Origin: Batrachochytrium dendrobatidis JAM81
Taxonomy: Eukaryota; Chytridiomycota; Chytridiomycetes; Rhizophydiales
Length of the DNA stretch: 64,000 nucleotides
Direction of reading: 5' to 3'
NCBI RefSeq assembly: GCF_000203795.2
Contig: NW_006281100.1
Location: forward strand, 1,261,099 to 1,325,098
Position numbers and translations under genes: made by a program. How positions within the stretch are numbered: the stretch's first letter is position 1; every line of letters begins with the position of its first letter. The notes below the pieces were generated by a model. That model did no database searches. It was not told where the DNA came from and saw nothing but the letters and a program-made list of their open reading frames with translations. Below are positions 45,276-56,280 of this stretch, in pieces.

Positions 45276-46668
45276 ATGGCATTTGGTCGATCCAAGTATC
45301 TGTGCCTGGTGCTGCATTTTCTTCTTTGTCTATCCTCTACAATACATGCCATGACCGTTACTATTCCTTACTATACCTCTGACGGTGTTACTTCAAGTGG
45401 CCAACTACAGGTAAACCTGCATATTTTTCTATTTTTTGGAAGTTCACGACCGTTCAAATTGGATTATGTTTGCTACCCGTATTTGAATATATTCGGGATG
45501 ACCAAATGTGATTTGATTGTGTTGCAGGACAGCCCACTAAAACGCTCTTTTATTGTAGGTTGTAAATACTCCCGACACAATTGGTCTTGTAAAAACATTT
45601 AATTTCACCAAAATAGGTCGTCCATGGGTAGGCAGTGTGTCGTGGGATGGTGCAGTGGTTACTCTTCTTGGGACACTATCTAGTGACAAAAACATACAAG
45701 TGTATTCCTTTTCCATTCCTTATGGCGATGAGAGATCTCGTCGTTTTTCTGTCACTGCAAAAGCCACTCCAGCCAATTCTACAGCGCAAATTGAATCTAG
45801 TAATCAGGGTGTGGAATACGATAGACGAGTATCGTTTGGTGCTGCTTTAGCAGACAGCGCAATTACTCGCGTTGGTAGCGTTTCATCCACCCAAGAACCT
45901 AGTGCATCACAGACTGTGAGCTCTGCTTTGCCTGGATCCTCCGCTACAGTTTCTTCCAGCAGTGAAACTGAAAACAACTCGGTGAACAAGCCTCAGCAGC
46001 AACAATATGGTAATTCAAATGGCAGCCAGCAACTTACTCTGCCACTTATTGTTATCATTGCGTGCGCTGTAGGACTTGTAGTGGTTGTGCTTGGTGCTGT
46101 GATGTGGCGTAACCACAAGCGACGCCAGCCAAAGCTTAATCCCTCTCAAAATTCCTATGCCAATCTAAATGGCGTAGACTATGCTGGAGCTGGCACCACT
46201 ATGAGTCAAGTCGATTCTGAGAAAGCACTGGTTTTTGAGCGTGCGCCTATTCCGCGACTTGCTCACAAGAGCAATGGCGTCTCTCCGGCTTTTGCATCTA
46301 CTGGTCGTGTAACTACTTCCGAAGCAGCAAGATCGACCAACAGTCCCAATCCATTTGATGAGGACACTGACGATCGCAACAGCGCAATAGCAACAGCCAT
46401 ATTTGCTTTTGGGTCAATTCCACCACCCAACTATCCTCCGCCTTCTCACTTGGCTGGCCTCCGTAGCTCCTCCTTTTCCAGCCATCCAATAAGTTCACCA
46501 CCTTCTTCTGCTCGTAGTCATCAACTATCTATTGTCTCGCCACAGTTTGAATTACCAGCCATTGATGAAACAATACTAAATCAGCCATGGGAATGGGGTC
46601 CTGATCAAAACGCTGTAATTGGCAAAGAGTTTGATGACAACAAAAGTGCGAATTCCAAGCGTGTTTAA
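45276..46668 (+). CDS. Single-pass (type I) membrane protein, function unknown
   Basis: Two exons (45276..45410, 45559..46668), joined in phase 0, give 414 residues. MAFGRSKYLCLVLHFLLCLS begins a signal peptide cleaved near HAM. An extracellular part of about 110 residues follows, containing TFNFTKIGRPWVGSVSWDG, then a Ser/Thr/Gln-rich stalk. One membrane segment (LTLPLIVIIACAVGLVVVVL) is followed by basic WRNHKRRQ and a long disordered cytoplasmic tail with proline-rich pieces (SIPPPNYPPPSHLAG). The layout resembles fungal cell-surface sensors or adhesion proteins. I recognise no specific family. It lies just right of element copy G, with copy H 200 bp downstream. Confidence 0.72.
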
Positions 46669-46876
46669 GCCATCAAGTCTTGAACTGTCGATTACATCCA
46701 TTGCATATCTTTTCATGGCATCTGTTTTACATTCCAGCTATAAAACAGCTCTAGTCTTTTTGGAGAGGTGGCTTAAAACCCATGTACTTATGCTTTTTGC
46801 ACCTATCGAGCATATCAATGTCGCTGTGTGAAAATAGATTTCTATCGGAGCTTGGCTTTTGTATTGTTTATAACCT

Positions 46877-47313
46877 TTTTAAAGCCGTATTCACGTAAAA
46901 TAAAACATTTATCTGTATTTATCTTGGATTGATCATGTTGCTTCGGAATAAGCAATGACTAAATATTCTATGCTTTCCTATTACATACTATTTGTATAGA
47001 AGCTTTGTTGTATTCTGAAATCAGCCATGTTTGCGCTCTAGTTCAAGAAAACATTTTTAGAATGCAACTGTTGTTTCCATTTCAATTACATAATGTTTAG
47101 ATTAGAGAAAGGTTGGAAGGATATCAAGGATGGGAATGAATTGAAATTCGTCGAGCATTCTTGTACAAGAATGAACACTAATAGGAAATATCAATGAGCT
47201 GCAATAAGTTCACAAGACACAATACTGCTCAATAAGATTGGTACCAATTAAACATGACACGAGCCGTCTACTAATACTCTTAGTGTTTCGTTTTATGTGA
47301 ACATGGCTGTAAA
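46877..47313. mobile_element. Dispersed TIR element, copy H (about 435 bp)
   Basis: The left end begins AAAGCCGTATTCACGTAAAA (46881 on) and continues TAAAACATTT; the right end (47288-47313) is GTTTTATGTGAACATGGCTG. The two are inverted repeats. The internal block near 47030-47090 (GCGCTCTAGTTCAAGAAAAC, then TGCAACTGTTGTTTCCAT) is shared with copies C and I. Shorter than A, C, G and I, so probably internally deleted. Confidence 0.7.
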
Positions 47314-47390
47314 AATAAAATAATGCGTTTCGCTAGTTTGCAATGATGCAAATATGAACTACTTAAATGATTTATTGTGATATGTGATGA

Positions 47391-48269
47391 TCAGGGATAG
47401 GTTGGTTCGTTTACTTGTTGGTCCGAGTCGTTATCGCAACTGCCTTCAATGCTTGATCTGAAGTCATCTTGATCAACCTCGGGAGTGTATTCGTGTTTCA
47501 GGGTCATGCTGTCATTGAATCGAACTCGTTTACACAATGGTCCATCCAGTCGTGTTGTACCGTATGTGTCTTGAGTATGTTGCAGCAAAATTCCCTTGTG
47601 TTCTGCAGCTCTTTTACAAGCAAACTGAAATGCCTTGGATTCGCCCATATCCGTATTCCATCCAATGACTAGGTTTCTTGAATCAGAGTCACAGCTGTCT
47701 GTATCGGATGGTGATGATGCTGTATTCGTATGTCGCAGCCACTGCAAGCCACTCATTTGACCGCCCAAAGTAATACGAGAATGACGGGTTCTATGACTGC
47801 CGCTAGTATGTCTCGCAATAGAGTTCAAATCAAAAAGCGGTAGACTGCTGTTGCTGAGACTTGATGATTCATTGTAGGAGACTGGAAGGTCACACTTGAC
47901 ACTACTTTTGGATATCAATGGGATAGCAAACATACTACGGAGGTTTGAGCGACTAGAAATCTTTTGTATTTTGGGGAGATAGTGCCAAACTAAATCTACT
48001 GTGGAATCTTCTAAGCTTAAATTGTTTGTACATGTTGGATCAACCTCATCTGCATTGTAGTCCCGTGACCGAGCATCACTACTCAGCTTGCATTCACAAT
48101 GCTCTGCCACCGGACTCTGGAAAGTATGTTGCTTTGGTCCGTTCTCCTGCTCGTGGGTTGAGCTTTTTACCCTACATGCCCGTCTTGTCAAGGCTTGCCC
48201 CTCAATAGGACTGTTTGGTTCATTGGGCATACCGTCTGCATGAACTGAAAATATCAAACCTGTCAACAT
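47391..48269 (-). CDS. Hypothetical protein, Ser/Asp-rich
   Basis: An open frame of 292 codons from the ATG at 48269. The protein is polar, rich in Ser, Asp and His, with no membrane segment beyond a short hydrophobic start (MLTGLIFSVHADG), no repeats and no recognised motif. A CAG acceptor-like site (ATATTTTCAG) lies just after the first ATG, so the true 5' exon may be elsewhere and the second Met (MPNEPNSP) may be internal. Long polar reading frames are uncommon in the AT-rich spacers here, which argues that it is real. Function unknown. Confidence 0.45.
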   Translation of the reverse strand: MLTGLIFSVHADGMPNEPNSPIEGQALTRRACRVKSSTHEQENGPKQHTFQSPVAEHCECKLSSDARSRDYNADEVDPTCTNNLSLEDSTVDLVWHYLPKIQKISSRSNLRSMFAIPLISKSSVKCDLPVSYNESSSLSNSSLPLFDLNSIARHTSGSHRTRHSRITLGGQMSGLQWLRHTNTASSPSDTDSCDSDSRNLVIGWNTDMGESKAFQFACKRAAEHKGILLQHTQDTYGTTRLDGPLCKRVRFNDSMTLKHEYTPEVDQDDFRSSIEGSCDNDSDQQVNEPTYP

Positions 48270-48446
48270 GATTCCAGCCAAGATTTCATTGTTTTTCCAG
48301 AAAGCTGAACAAATTGCAATGTCTGAAATGGACAGATTGCTACTTATTATATGTGGCTGGCTTTATTGCGGTCTTGATAAAAAAAAGATTAAAGCAGGGC
48401 AGTTAGGGCTGAAGAATAATGTATTTTTAAATGCCCTTGAGCCCTT

Positions 48447-49031
48447 TTTATAGCCGTATTTACAAATGAAATACTAAATAAGGGTGTTAAAGCGTATAGT
48501 AAGCAGTCAGTCTTATGAAATAATATTTCCAGCCAATTTTACTGAACGACATGTGTGCTTTCATTTAATCTTCAAAGCTATCGAGTCTTGTGCTTATTTG
48601 TTAAACTGAACGAATATTCACGCTAGTCAATCTTCAACTTTCCTTCCCTCGAGACCAGACATTACAAGTGAAAAGCAGCTACATTCCCGAAACGGCAGTC
48701 TGTCACTCAAGCCACAATGTAAATGCATTCGAGTTTTAAGACACAACTGATAAGAGTATATGTTTTGACAATCAAAACGGCGAGTTTAGATTTATTTCAA
48801 TCCAGATACTGGGCTGACTGTTATCAAACTGTACATGCTCCTGTATTATAAGAGCTCACAGATACGTCTGCGTTCTAGTTCAAGAGAACAACCCCAGGAA
48901 TGCAGATGTTGTCTTTATGCCAATCACCAGAGGAATCTCGGCGAGTTTAGAATACTGCTCAGTAAATTTGACATCAATCACTTCGAGGCTGGTGATTTAT
49001 GCATCTGATTTTACATGAATGCGACTGTAGA
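48447..49031. mobile_element. Dispersed TIR element, copy I (about 585 bp)
   Basis: The left end TATAGCCGTATTTACAAATG (48450 on) and the right end (49009-49031, GATTTTACATGAATGCGACT) are diverged inverted repeats. The interior has CAGTCAGTCTTATGAAATAA, CAGACATTACAAGTGAAAAG and GCGTTCTAGTTCAAGAGAAC, matching A, C, G and H. No reading frame of note. Divergence of the ends suggests an older copy. Confidence 0.7.
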
Positions 49032-49960
49032 TGAATCTGATAGATAGTGAGTCAATCAGCAATATATGGCTGTTTTTGACAAACAAAAAAATAAGCTCTA
49101 GTTGTTTGTCCATGCGCATGAAACTTCCAAGTAGTGAATCGGCTGCTGGTAGAGCGGAGATGCGATGATAGACTCTGTCCAATAGGGGCACTACCTTTTG
49201 TATACACTATTTTGTATACATTCCGTTGGTAGTCATTTGGGCAAATTGAGCACTAATTCATGGAGTGTCGGGCTGTTCAATCAAAACTTGGCAAAGCTTA
49301 AGGGCTTACCATTTACATCAACATGTAATAATCAGGTGACTAGTCACAGGGTCATTGTTTGGATTTGCTTTGAAAATCCACACATTTCTGCCTAGTTAAG
49401 CTCGATTTTGCAATTCATGACATGAAAACTGACGTTTATTAGCTTTGAATTACAAGAATTTAGAGCGCAGCCTTCAATCGTATTAGTGTTATGCTTTGAG
49501 CTTGATCGAATTCAAGCCGCCAACTGAGGCTGATTCTTGCAGATATCATAGTTGTGGTTTAGCTTACGACGACAGTTTGACTAAACCATGACTGCAAATC
49601 AGCTACACTTTCTTGGCTGGATCCCTTGCGCGATTTCTGACTACTCAACCAGTATCATGTATAAAGTAATAGCACTTGATGTAATTACGTTGAAAAAGGG
49701 ATACTTGAAAGCGGTGTATCCACGTGGTCACATGATTCTAAGCCCAAACATTTGCATGCAAAAAGTTGGTCATGCTATCCAGTACCAAGCCAAACGTTTA
49801 GCCATGCTCGCTTCCTATCAAGTATAACAAAACGAGCATTCCTATTTTCGAGCAGTGCCGCTCTCCACACCCTTATGCCCTTTATAAAAGAGAGTGTTTC
49901 CCGCGCCCATGAATCAATCGAATTTTATTTTGTACACCAATCAATCTGTAATTCAGAGCA
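49032..49960. other. Intergenic region upstream of the nucleoside transporter
   Basis: About 930 bp holding the transporter promoter at its right end (TATA-like box at 49883). A frame at 49588-49827 has no recognised features. Traces such as TTTAGAGCGCAGCCTT near 49460 echo the element interior in inverted orientation, but no terminal repeat was found. Confidence 0.4.
49883..49890 (+). promoter_or_regulatory. TATA-like box of the nucleoside transporter gene
   Basis: TATAAAAG lies 71-78 bp upstream of the ATG at 49961. It supports the short first exon proposed for the transporter, because the later ATG at 50537 has no such element at this distance. Inferred from sequence only. Confidence 0.5.
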
Positions 49961-52120
49961 ATGGAAGCCCAACATGAGGTGCGTTTGAAGTTCGTACTAC
50001 CTGCATATTACACTCTAGTCCCAATGGCCATGCAACGTGGATAGATGGGATTGTATCTGGAATTCATTTTATTGTGACCTGGTGTATTTGATTTTATACA
50101 AAACTGCCATGTGTCCATGACATCTACGTTGATGTACTTGTTTACAACCATATCCACGCTCTGATAATTCATGTCCATGTACATGTTCTGGACAAATGTG
50201 ATTGGTGCACCATGCATTTGAACTGGCAGTTTTGATGTGCCAATAAAATACAGCCCTGCATTTACCTGGGCGTTGTTGGCATATTGAGGCTGCGCAGAAA
50301 TAGATGATACTGTCGCGCAGTCGAGCAAGAGCTCAGCCTTTAATGCATTCGAGTTTTATCCGCCAACGCTTATTATCATCCCTTGTTCATGTTTGCGGCC
50401 CTAGTCTAATTATTGTTTTCAATGCAGCCCTTGTCAAGCTTGTTTTTTGTAAACTTATTTTTTTAAACTTTTGTAGGTAAAAATTGACCCCGAGTCAAAG
50501 CACGAGTACGATGCCGAACCTACCACAGTCAAGCCAATGTTTATGAAGCGTACCAAGAAGGAGCTTCTCATTGATCTTGGTATCTGGATTTTGATTACTG
50601 CCTATGCCGTCACTCTTTTCGTCAAGGGCAGAGGAAAGGACGGGTTTGAACTGTATACCATTCTCTATGCATTCATTTCACTCCGTCTGCTTGCGCGTCA
50701 CATTTCCATATCTCAAATCATCTATACTCCACTCGGCAAGGCAGTCGACGTAATCACGGCTCCTTTTAAAAAGATATCTCCAATTATCCGTAGCTTTACC
50801 TTTCTTGCTTTTACCCTCTCTGTTATGTTGATCGTCTCGATGACTAATCCCGAGAGTGGTGACAATACTCGGATTGCTCGACTACAGTCCTTTTTAGGTG
50901 TGCTAGTCACTATTTTCCTCATGTGGCTTACTTCGACTAATCGCAGGGCTGTCCCATGGCACACTGTTGCTTCTGGCATGTTTATGCAGTACATTATTGC
51001 CCTGTTTGTGCTTCGCTCTTCTTTTGGTTTCAACATTTTCAAGTACATTTCCGTCAAGATTGCTGCTTTTCTCGACTACTCTCACTTTGGTCTTGAATTT
51101 CTCATTTCCAACTCTTACGATCACACCCTGTTTGCCCCATCTGTGTTTCCTGCCATCATCTTCTTTTGCTCTTTTGTCTCCATTGTTTATTACTTTGGAG
51201 GTATGCAGTACATTATTGCCAAGATGGCCTGGTTCATGATGTTCGCAATGGACGTGTCTGGTGCAGAGGCTGTTGTCGCTGCTGCTTCTCCCTTTATCGG
51301 TCAAGGCGAAAACGCTCTTCTCGTTCGTCCTTTTGTCGAACACATGACAAAATCCGAGTTGCATGCCATCATGACTGCTGGTTTCTCTACCATTGCTGGA
51401 TCTGTGCTTTTGTTTTACATTTCCATCACTGGAAACGGTGCTGCTATTCTCACTTCGTGTATCATGTCTATTCCTGCCTCATTGCTGCTTTCCAAAATGC
51501 GTTACCCCGAATCTGATGTGCCTATGACCAAGGGCTCTGTTCGTATTGTGGAGCACGGTGAAAAGGAGGCCAATTTCCTTCACGCTGCCGGTAATGGTGC
51601 AGCCACTGGTATCCAACTTGTTTTGCTTATCGGTGCTACTCTTATTGCGATTGTTGCTCTTTTCACTGTTGCAAACGACATTTATGGCAATCTGTTTTCC
51701 ATTGTCGGTCTCTACAATACTATTCACCCAGCTCGTCCTGATGGCACCTATGATCAAGTCACCATTCAGTTCACTCTCTCCTACCTCTTCTTCCCCATTG
51801 CCTGGCTTGTTGGTATTCCAATTTCTCAGGCCCGTGATGCTGGTGAAGTTATGGCTACTAAAATGGTGGTGAACGAATTTGTTGCTTACCTCAGTCTTGG
51901 TAAAACACCATCTATTCCTCAGAATTCGCGCGCCTTTAATCTCATGGTCTTTGCTCTCTGCGGATTCGCCAACATCTCTTCCATTGGTATTCAGCTTGGA
52001 TGCCTCGGTGCCATTGCTCCTACCCGGAAAGCAGATTTAGCCACATTGGTTGTTTCTGCCATGTTGGTTGGTACTGTTGCTACTTTCCTAACTGCAGCAG
52101 TCGCGGGTACTCTACTTTAA
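49961..52120 (+). CDS. Concentrative nucleoside transporter (CNT/SLC28 type)
   Basis: Two exons (49961..49978, 50477..52120) give 553 residues. The first exon carries only MEAQHE; the second continues VKIDPESKHEYDAEPTTVKP. If this 498-nt intron is wrong, the protein starts at 50537. CNT landmarks are MDVSGAEAVVAAASPFIGQG, then ENALLVRPFVEHMTKSELHA, IMTAGFSTIAGSVL, ATKMVVNEFVAYLSLG and the C-terminal FALCGFANISSIGIQLGCLG. About ten to thirteen membrane segments are expected. These proteins take up nucleosides with Na+ or H+. The gene uses many C-ending codons and repeated GCT/GTC/ATT, unlike its neighbours, which points to strong expression. A bacterial origin is possible but not shown. Confidence 0.92.
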
Positions 52121-52598
52121 CTGACACAGACTTGGAAGTTGGTCTTTACATGTCATTTTCGGTGCGAATCTGCATCTCCGTCTTAATTTTTGTTCTACGT
52201 TTATTCCCATATTGTCTTATTCAATATTCTTTGCATCGGGTTGGATAATTTATTCAAGGATCTAAAAATTGCCGAGCTTATCTGTCTTTTAGATCTTTAT
52301 TAATGTACCTTGCAATTTGTATTTCATACAAACCTGCCGAGTTTATGGTCTTTGATTGGTTTGATCTCCGCCATTTTCATTTCTATAATTCCATTAATTT
52401 TGGATTACCAATACATTACTTTATCCCTCATTTTCTGATATTTGTTGTTCGGTGAATTGGGGGTTTTTACAGTATATACAATATTTTTGGGGTTCAATTG
52501 GTAGTTCGTTCAGGTGACAAATTACCGGCCTATTAAAATTAACGAGCGTAACCAAACATCACTTTGCTTTTATCCTCACTAGTGTCACCCTGTTCGCA
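52121..52598. other. Intergenic region between co-directional genes, no gene seen
   Basis: T-rich 3' flank of the transporter gene and the SKP1-like promoter. It contains ACAGTATATACAATATTTTT near 52470. No reading frame, RNA gene or element end was seen. Confidence 0.4.
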
Positions 52599-53537
52599 AT
52601 GGTCAGACTTTTTTCTAGCGACAATCAAGAGTTTAGTGTATCCAAAGAGATTGCATGCCAGTCTATTCTGGTCAAGAACATTCTCGAGGATTTGGATAAT
52701 GATCAAAACGCAGTCATTCCACTGCCAAACATTACTGGTGTTGTTCTTGCCAAAGGTATGTTTTCTATTGCACATGTGCTGTAAATCAATCCGTAGTCTG
52801 CTGCTCCCCTACATTCCCATAGCATTGCTATTCCTCTGACTTTGTAGAGTTGAATGCATGCAATGCTGGATGGTGAAGGGCAATGATTCACCATCGCACT
52901 ATCAATGTCTACAATCAAGACATTGACTTTGCTGACCTGTCATGAGTAAACACCATTGATTGTATGGTGTGATCGTTTTAAACTGGTCATCGAGTCATTT
53001 AATAAAACAAATTGACCAATATCTGTTCATCCACATGTAGTTACATGTGCTCCTAATTAACATCCGTTTAACACTTACTATTCAATCATTATAGTTATTC
53101 AATACGTTGAGCATCACAAGGACGATCTTTTCAAAGACGAGCCTGTCAAGAACTTGTCCGAGGACAAAACCAAACCCTTTGAAAAACCAACCATTGATCT
53201 TGATCCATGGGACAAGGAGTTTACTACAGTGGATCAGAGTTTACTGTTTGATCTTATTTTTGCTGCCAACTATTTGAACATAAAAAGCTTACTAAACCTT
53301 GGTAACTGTCACTTGCTCTACTACTGTCTAATCTTAATGGGCTATTGACATTGATGTTTCAATCCATGATATTTCAGGGTTCAAAGCTGTTGCTAATGTA
53401 GTCAAGGAAAACACTGTCAGAGACATTTGCCAGGTATCTACGTAGACAATCATGCATATGCATTACTGTTTCCAGAACTAACTCTTACCTTTTTGATATC
53501 CAATTAGGCTTTCCCTATTAGCTCCAACGAAGAATGA
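52599..53537 (+). CDS. SKP1-like protein lacking the canonical C-terminal tail
   Basis: Four exons (52599..52755, 53095..53301, 53378..53433, 53508..53537) give 149 residues. The BTB/POZ-type N-terminus ([40 protein letters not shown]), [27 protein letters not shown] and [14 protein letters not shown] are clear SKP1 features. SKP1 bridges cullin-1 and F-box proteins. The last part diverges: the CKTVANMIKGKTPEEI block reads [16 protein letters not shown], and after [12 protein letters not shown] the frame stops. The Trp-containing C-terminal helix of normal SKP1, which closes over the F-box, is missing. No donor site allows an extra exon at that point. It is probably a divergent paralogue. Confidence 0.85.
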
Positions 53538-53829
53538 TACATCTTGTCTTAATCCAAACCATATGGGATCGGTTTAGCTTGCATGTATTACATTGTTTTT
53601 CAAAGCCATTCTTTTGACAATATTATTGCTTTCGATATTCGTTTTGCTCCTATTATTTGGCATAAACAATAGCTTATTAAAATTTTACTTGCTCAATAAC
53701 CTCAATTTCTTTATATCGATGACTGTTTTGATGGGTAATTTTTAGCTAGAGACATCTGATTCAAACAAAATATATATAATCGGATACAATCAAACTATGA
53801 TCTTGAACTGATTGTCACTTTCTCCATTT

Positions 53830-54138
53830 TAGACCAGCCTTATATTTTACGGTTGACGAGTTTACAGACTTGGAAACAGCAAAACCAATATCTGGACTGT
53901 AATGGATGAATCTGGGTTCCAACTCGACTTTATTGTACCCTAATCTCGGATATGTTTTCAATCTAGTTTGACAAAACAAGACCCGTATGTATCAGGGGTG
54001 CAACATTTGTTTACATGCTCAATCGCTAGGGGAAATCCGTGAGTGAGTCTAGAACATTTGATGAGTTATTATGAAACTGGCAGTTTATTGTATACTGCCA
54101 GTTTCAACTATTTCATTTTACGTGAATACGGCTGTAAA
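53830..54138. mobile_element. Dispersed TIR element, copy J (partial, right end)
   Basis: The right terminus CATTTTACGTGAATACGGCT (54114-54133), then GTAAA, is almost the perfect family consensus. The internal block near 53885-53915 (ATCTGGACTGTAATGGATGA) is shared with copies B and C. No left terminus was found. It ends about 45 bp beyond the nucleoporin stop codon. Confidence 0.6.
54073..54105. repeat. Perfect 12-bp inverted repeat (hairpin)
   Basis: GAAACTGGCAGT at 54073-54084 and ACTGCCAGTTTC at 54094-54105 are exact reverse complements separated by 9 nt (TTATTGTAT). The hairpin sits inside element copy J, about 10 bp from its terminal repeat, and 3' of the nucleoporin gene. Confidence 0.8.
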
Positions 54139-54182
54139 CCCAACACATCTCAATTCCTCAATCCAATTTATTTCAAAGATCA

Positions 54183-56280
54183 TCAATGTCCTGGCGTGCC
54201 TAATATCATTCCATACCCACTCTTGCCTATCCCATTACGATGAACTCGCTCTGCCTGTGCATTTACTTCTCCACTTACTCGCTTTAACTCAACCACTCTT
54301 CCTGCCAACTCGGTGCTTGTCTTGTCAATCCACTCCAATGACGCCAAATGATCATTCAAAATTCGTACAATCGCCCCAATAGGATTATCTTCTTCAAATG
54401 CAATAGGCTGCTTATTACCTTCGCTTTGACCTGCCGTCAATCCGCCTCCATACATAGTGGAGGGCATTGATGCATTGCGTGATTGATTCATGTCATCAAT
54501 GATTACTCCCAATTGCAGTGACATATCGTCTAGCTGCTTATTGAGATTCTCTGCCAAGGTATACGCCTTTTCTCGCTCTTCATCTGCTGGTGTTGTTCTA
54601 CAAGTATACAGTTTCAGCAATAAGATTTATGGCTTCACATAACATTGCATGTCTCCATATACACGCCAGCTACAATGTTTACCTGAAGTGTGCAGCCTGT
54701 GCATCGTTTTGAGACAAAGCTAATATCTGCGCTTGATAGTTGTCCAACGTCGCATCGAGTTCGTTTTGTTGTGCCTCGATATATTCAAGATTCTGGTCAA
54801 TTTCCTTTTGTGCGGTTTCAGTCACTTGAAGCTCGTTATACAGCATCGAGATCTTTTTTTATAAAAATAGTCAGAGAAACAAGGTATATGCAATGCGTTG
54901 AATCTAAAGAAGTTTGAAGTTGAAACCTGATTTACTTACAGTTGCCCCATTTTCAAGAATGATTCGATCCCATTTTTGCAATTCTGTCGCCTGACTTCGA
55001 AAATTCTGAGTATATGATTCTAAATCTGTATTCCACTTGTTCAAAATATCTTCCAGAGTTTTATTCTTTAGTAGTGGTATGCCTCCTGCAGCCAAAGATG
55101 TGGTAGTTGCTCCAGCTGGCTTTTCTGTAGTTGTGCCAGTAGTCAAAGCAGCGGTTGCAGGAGTGGTAGTAGTAGGTGCAATGGTAGTGGACACGGACTT
55201 GACTTCAGCTAAACATTTACACGTAATTAAAATACACTACATATTTCCTATAAATATAGCCTAAACTTACGGTTAAACGCAGGCATTTTTACTCCACCAA
55301 AAGCGGGTGCGTTGGTTGATGCAGTAGTAACACCAGATATAGTAGTGTTTGCTGGAGCCAATGAAAAACTAGGTGCAGCAGCAGTTGTAGCCAATTTACC
55401 AAATCCAGATACACTTGTAGGGGCTGCCACTGTTTGAGTGGTAGCAGGAGCACCAAATAAGCTTGATGTTGGAGCTGTAGTAGCTGGATTAGTCGCGACA
55501 GCCGATCCAAACATTCCACCACTTCCAAATGAGGGCACTGCAGCTGTAGTAGTTGGATTAGTCGCAGCAGTTGATCCAAACACTCCACTACTTCCAAATG
55601 AGGGCACTGCAGCTGCGGTAGCTGGATTAGTCGCAGCAGTTGATCCAAACATTCCACCGCCTCCAAATGAGGGGATTGCAGCTGTAGTAGTTGGATTGGT
55701 TGTGGCAGCCGATCCAAACATTCCACCGCCTCCAAATGAGGGGATTGCAGCTGCGGTAGCTGGATTAGTCGCAGCAGTTGATCCAAACATTCCACCGCCT
55801 CCAAATGAGGGGATTGCAGCTGTAGTAGTTGGATTGGTTGTGGCAGCCGATCCAAACATTCCACCACTTCCAAATGAGGGGATTGCAGCTGTAGTAGCTG
55901 GATTAGTCGCAGCAGTTGATCCAAACATTCCACCGCCTCCAAATGAGGGCACTGCAGGAGCAGGAGCACCAAACATTCCTTGAGTGGGAGCAGCAGTAGT
56001 AGTACCAAGTCCGGTAAACGCTAAAGATACATATTAGTATAAAGTATGTTCATAAATATAATCAATCAATCCATAGTCGAGAGATTTACATGGCGAAGAG
56101 GTCAAGGTAAATATCAAAATGTCTAGTATTCTCTTGCCAGCATTGACTATCCTTGCACTAGACTCGACTCTTGTAGTCCATTCACACCACTATGTATTTA
56201 CAACTACATTGATATGAATTCACACTAATCGACTTACAGAATTTTCCACCAGAAGGAGCACCAGTACCAGATCCAAACAT
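54183..56280 (-). CDS. NSP1: Central FG nucleoporin, Nsp1/Nup62 type
   Basis: Five exons, complement(54183..54597, 54683..54852, 54940..55208, 55271..56020, 56238..56280), give 548 residues. The N-terminal ~260 residues are an FG-repeat region made of GMFG, PSFG and VFGS units, with a seven-fold 23-residue tandem repeat. A Thr/Ala-rich linker follows. The C-terminal coiled coil starts at about residue 310 (TLEDILNKWNTDLESYTQNF), with the diagnostic MLYNELQVTETAQKEIDQNL and EYIEAQQNELDATLDNY across exon 4. Nsp1/Nup62 fills the central channel of the nuclear pore with Nup57/Nup49-type partners and gates transport. It is shorter than yeast Nsp1 and close to Nup62. Exon 1 codes for only 14 residues (MFGSGTGAPSGGKF). 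Confidence 0.92.
55470..55952 (-). repeat. Seven tandem 69-bp repeats in the FG region
   Basis: Seven units of 69 bp (23 residues each, PSFGxGGMFGS...NPxTTAA) run head to tail without a break. Units 1, 3 and 5 share STAATNPAT, and units 2 and 4 share SAATTNPTT. The array therefore has a higher-order period of 138 bp, a sign of recent unequal exchange. Long open frames on the other strand here are a by-product of the repeat. Confidence 0.88.

Noticed and set aside
50008..50328. 106-codon frame on the minus strand
   Set aside because: It lies in the proposed first intron of the nucleoside transporter and shows no domain. Kept only as a remark.
49961..52120. Recent bacterial transfer of the nucleoside transporter
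   Set aside because: Codon use differs from neighbours, but in the same direction as other strongly expressed genes here (peroxiredoxin, aquaglyceroporin), and a probable intron is present. Not enough to claim transfer.
55438..55983. A 181-codon frame on the + strand opposite the nucleoporin, plus a 239-codon frame in another minus frame
   Set aside because: Both arise because the 69-bp tandem unit has no stop in these frames. They vanish outside the repeat and lack any family likeness.
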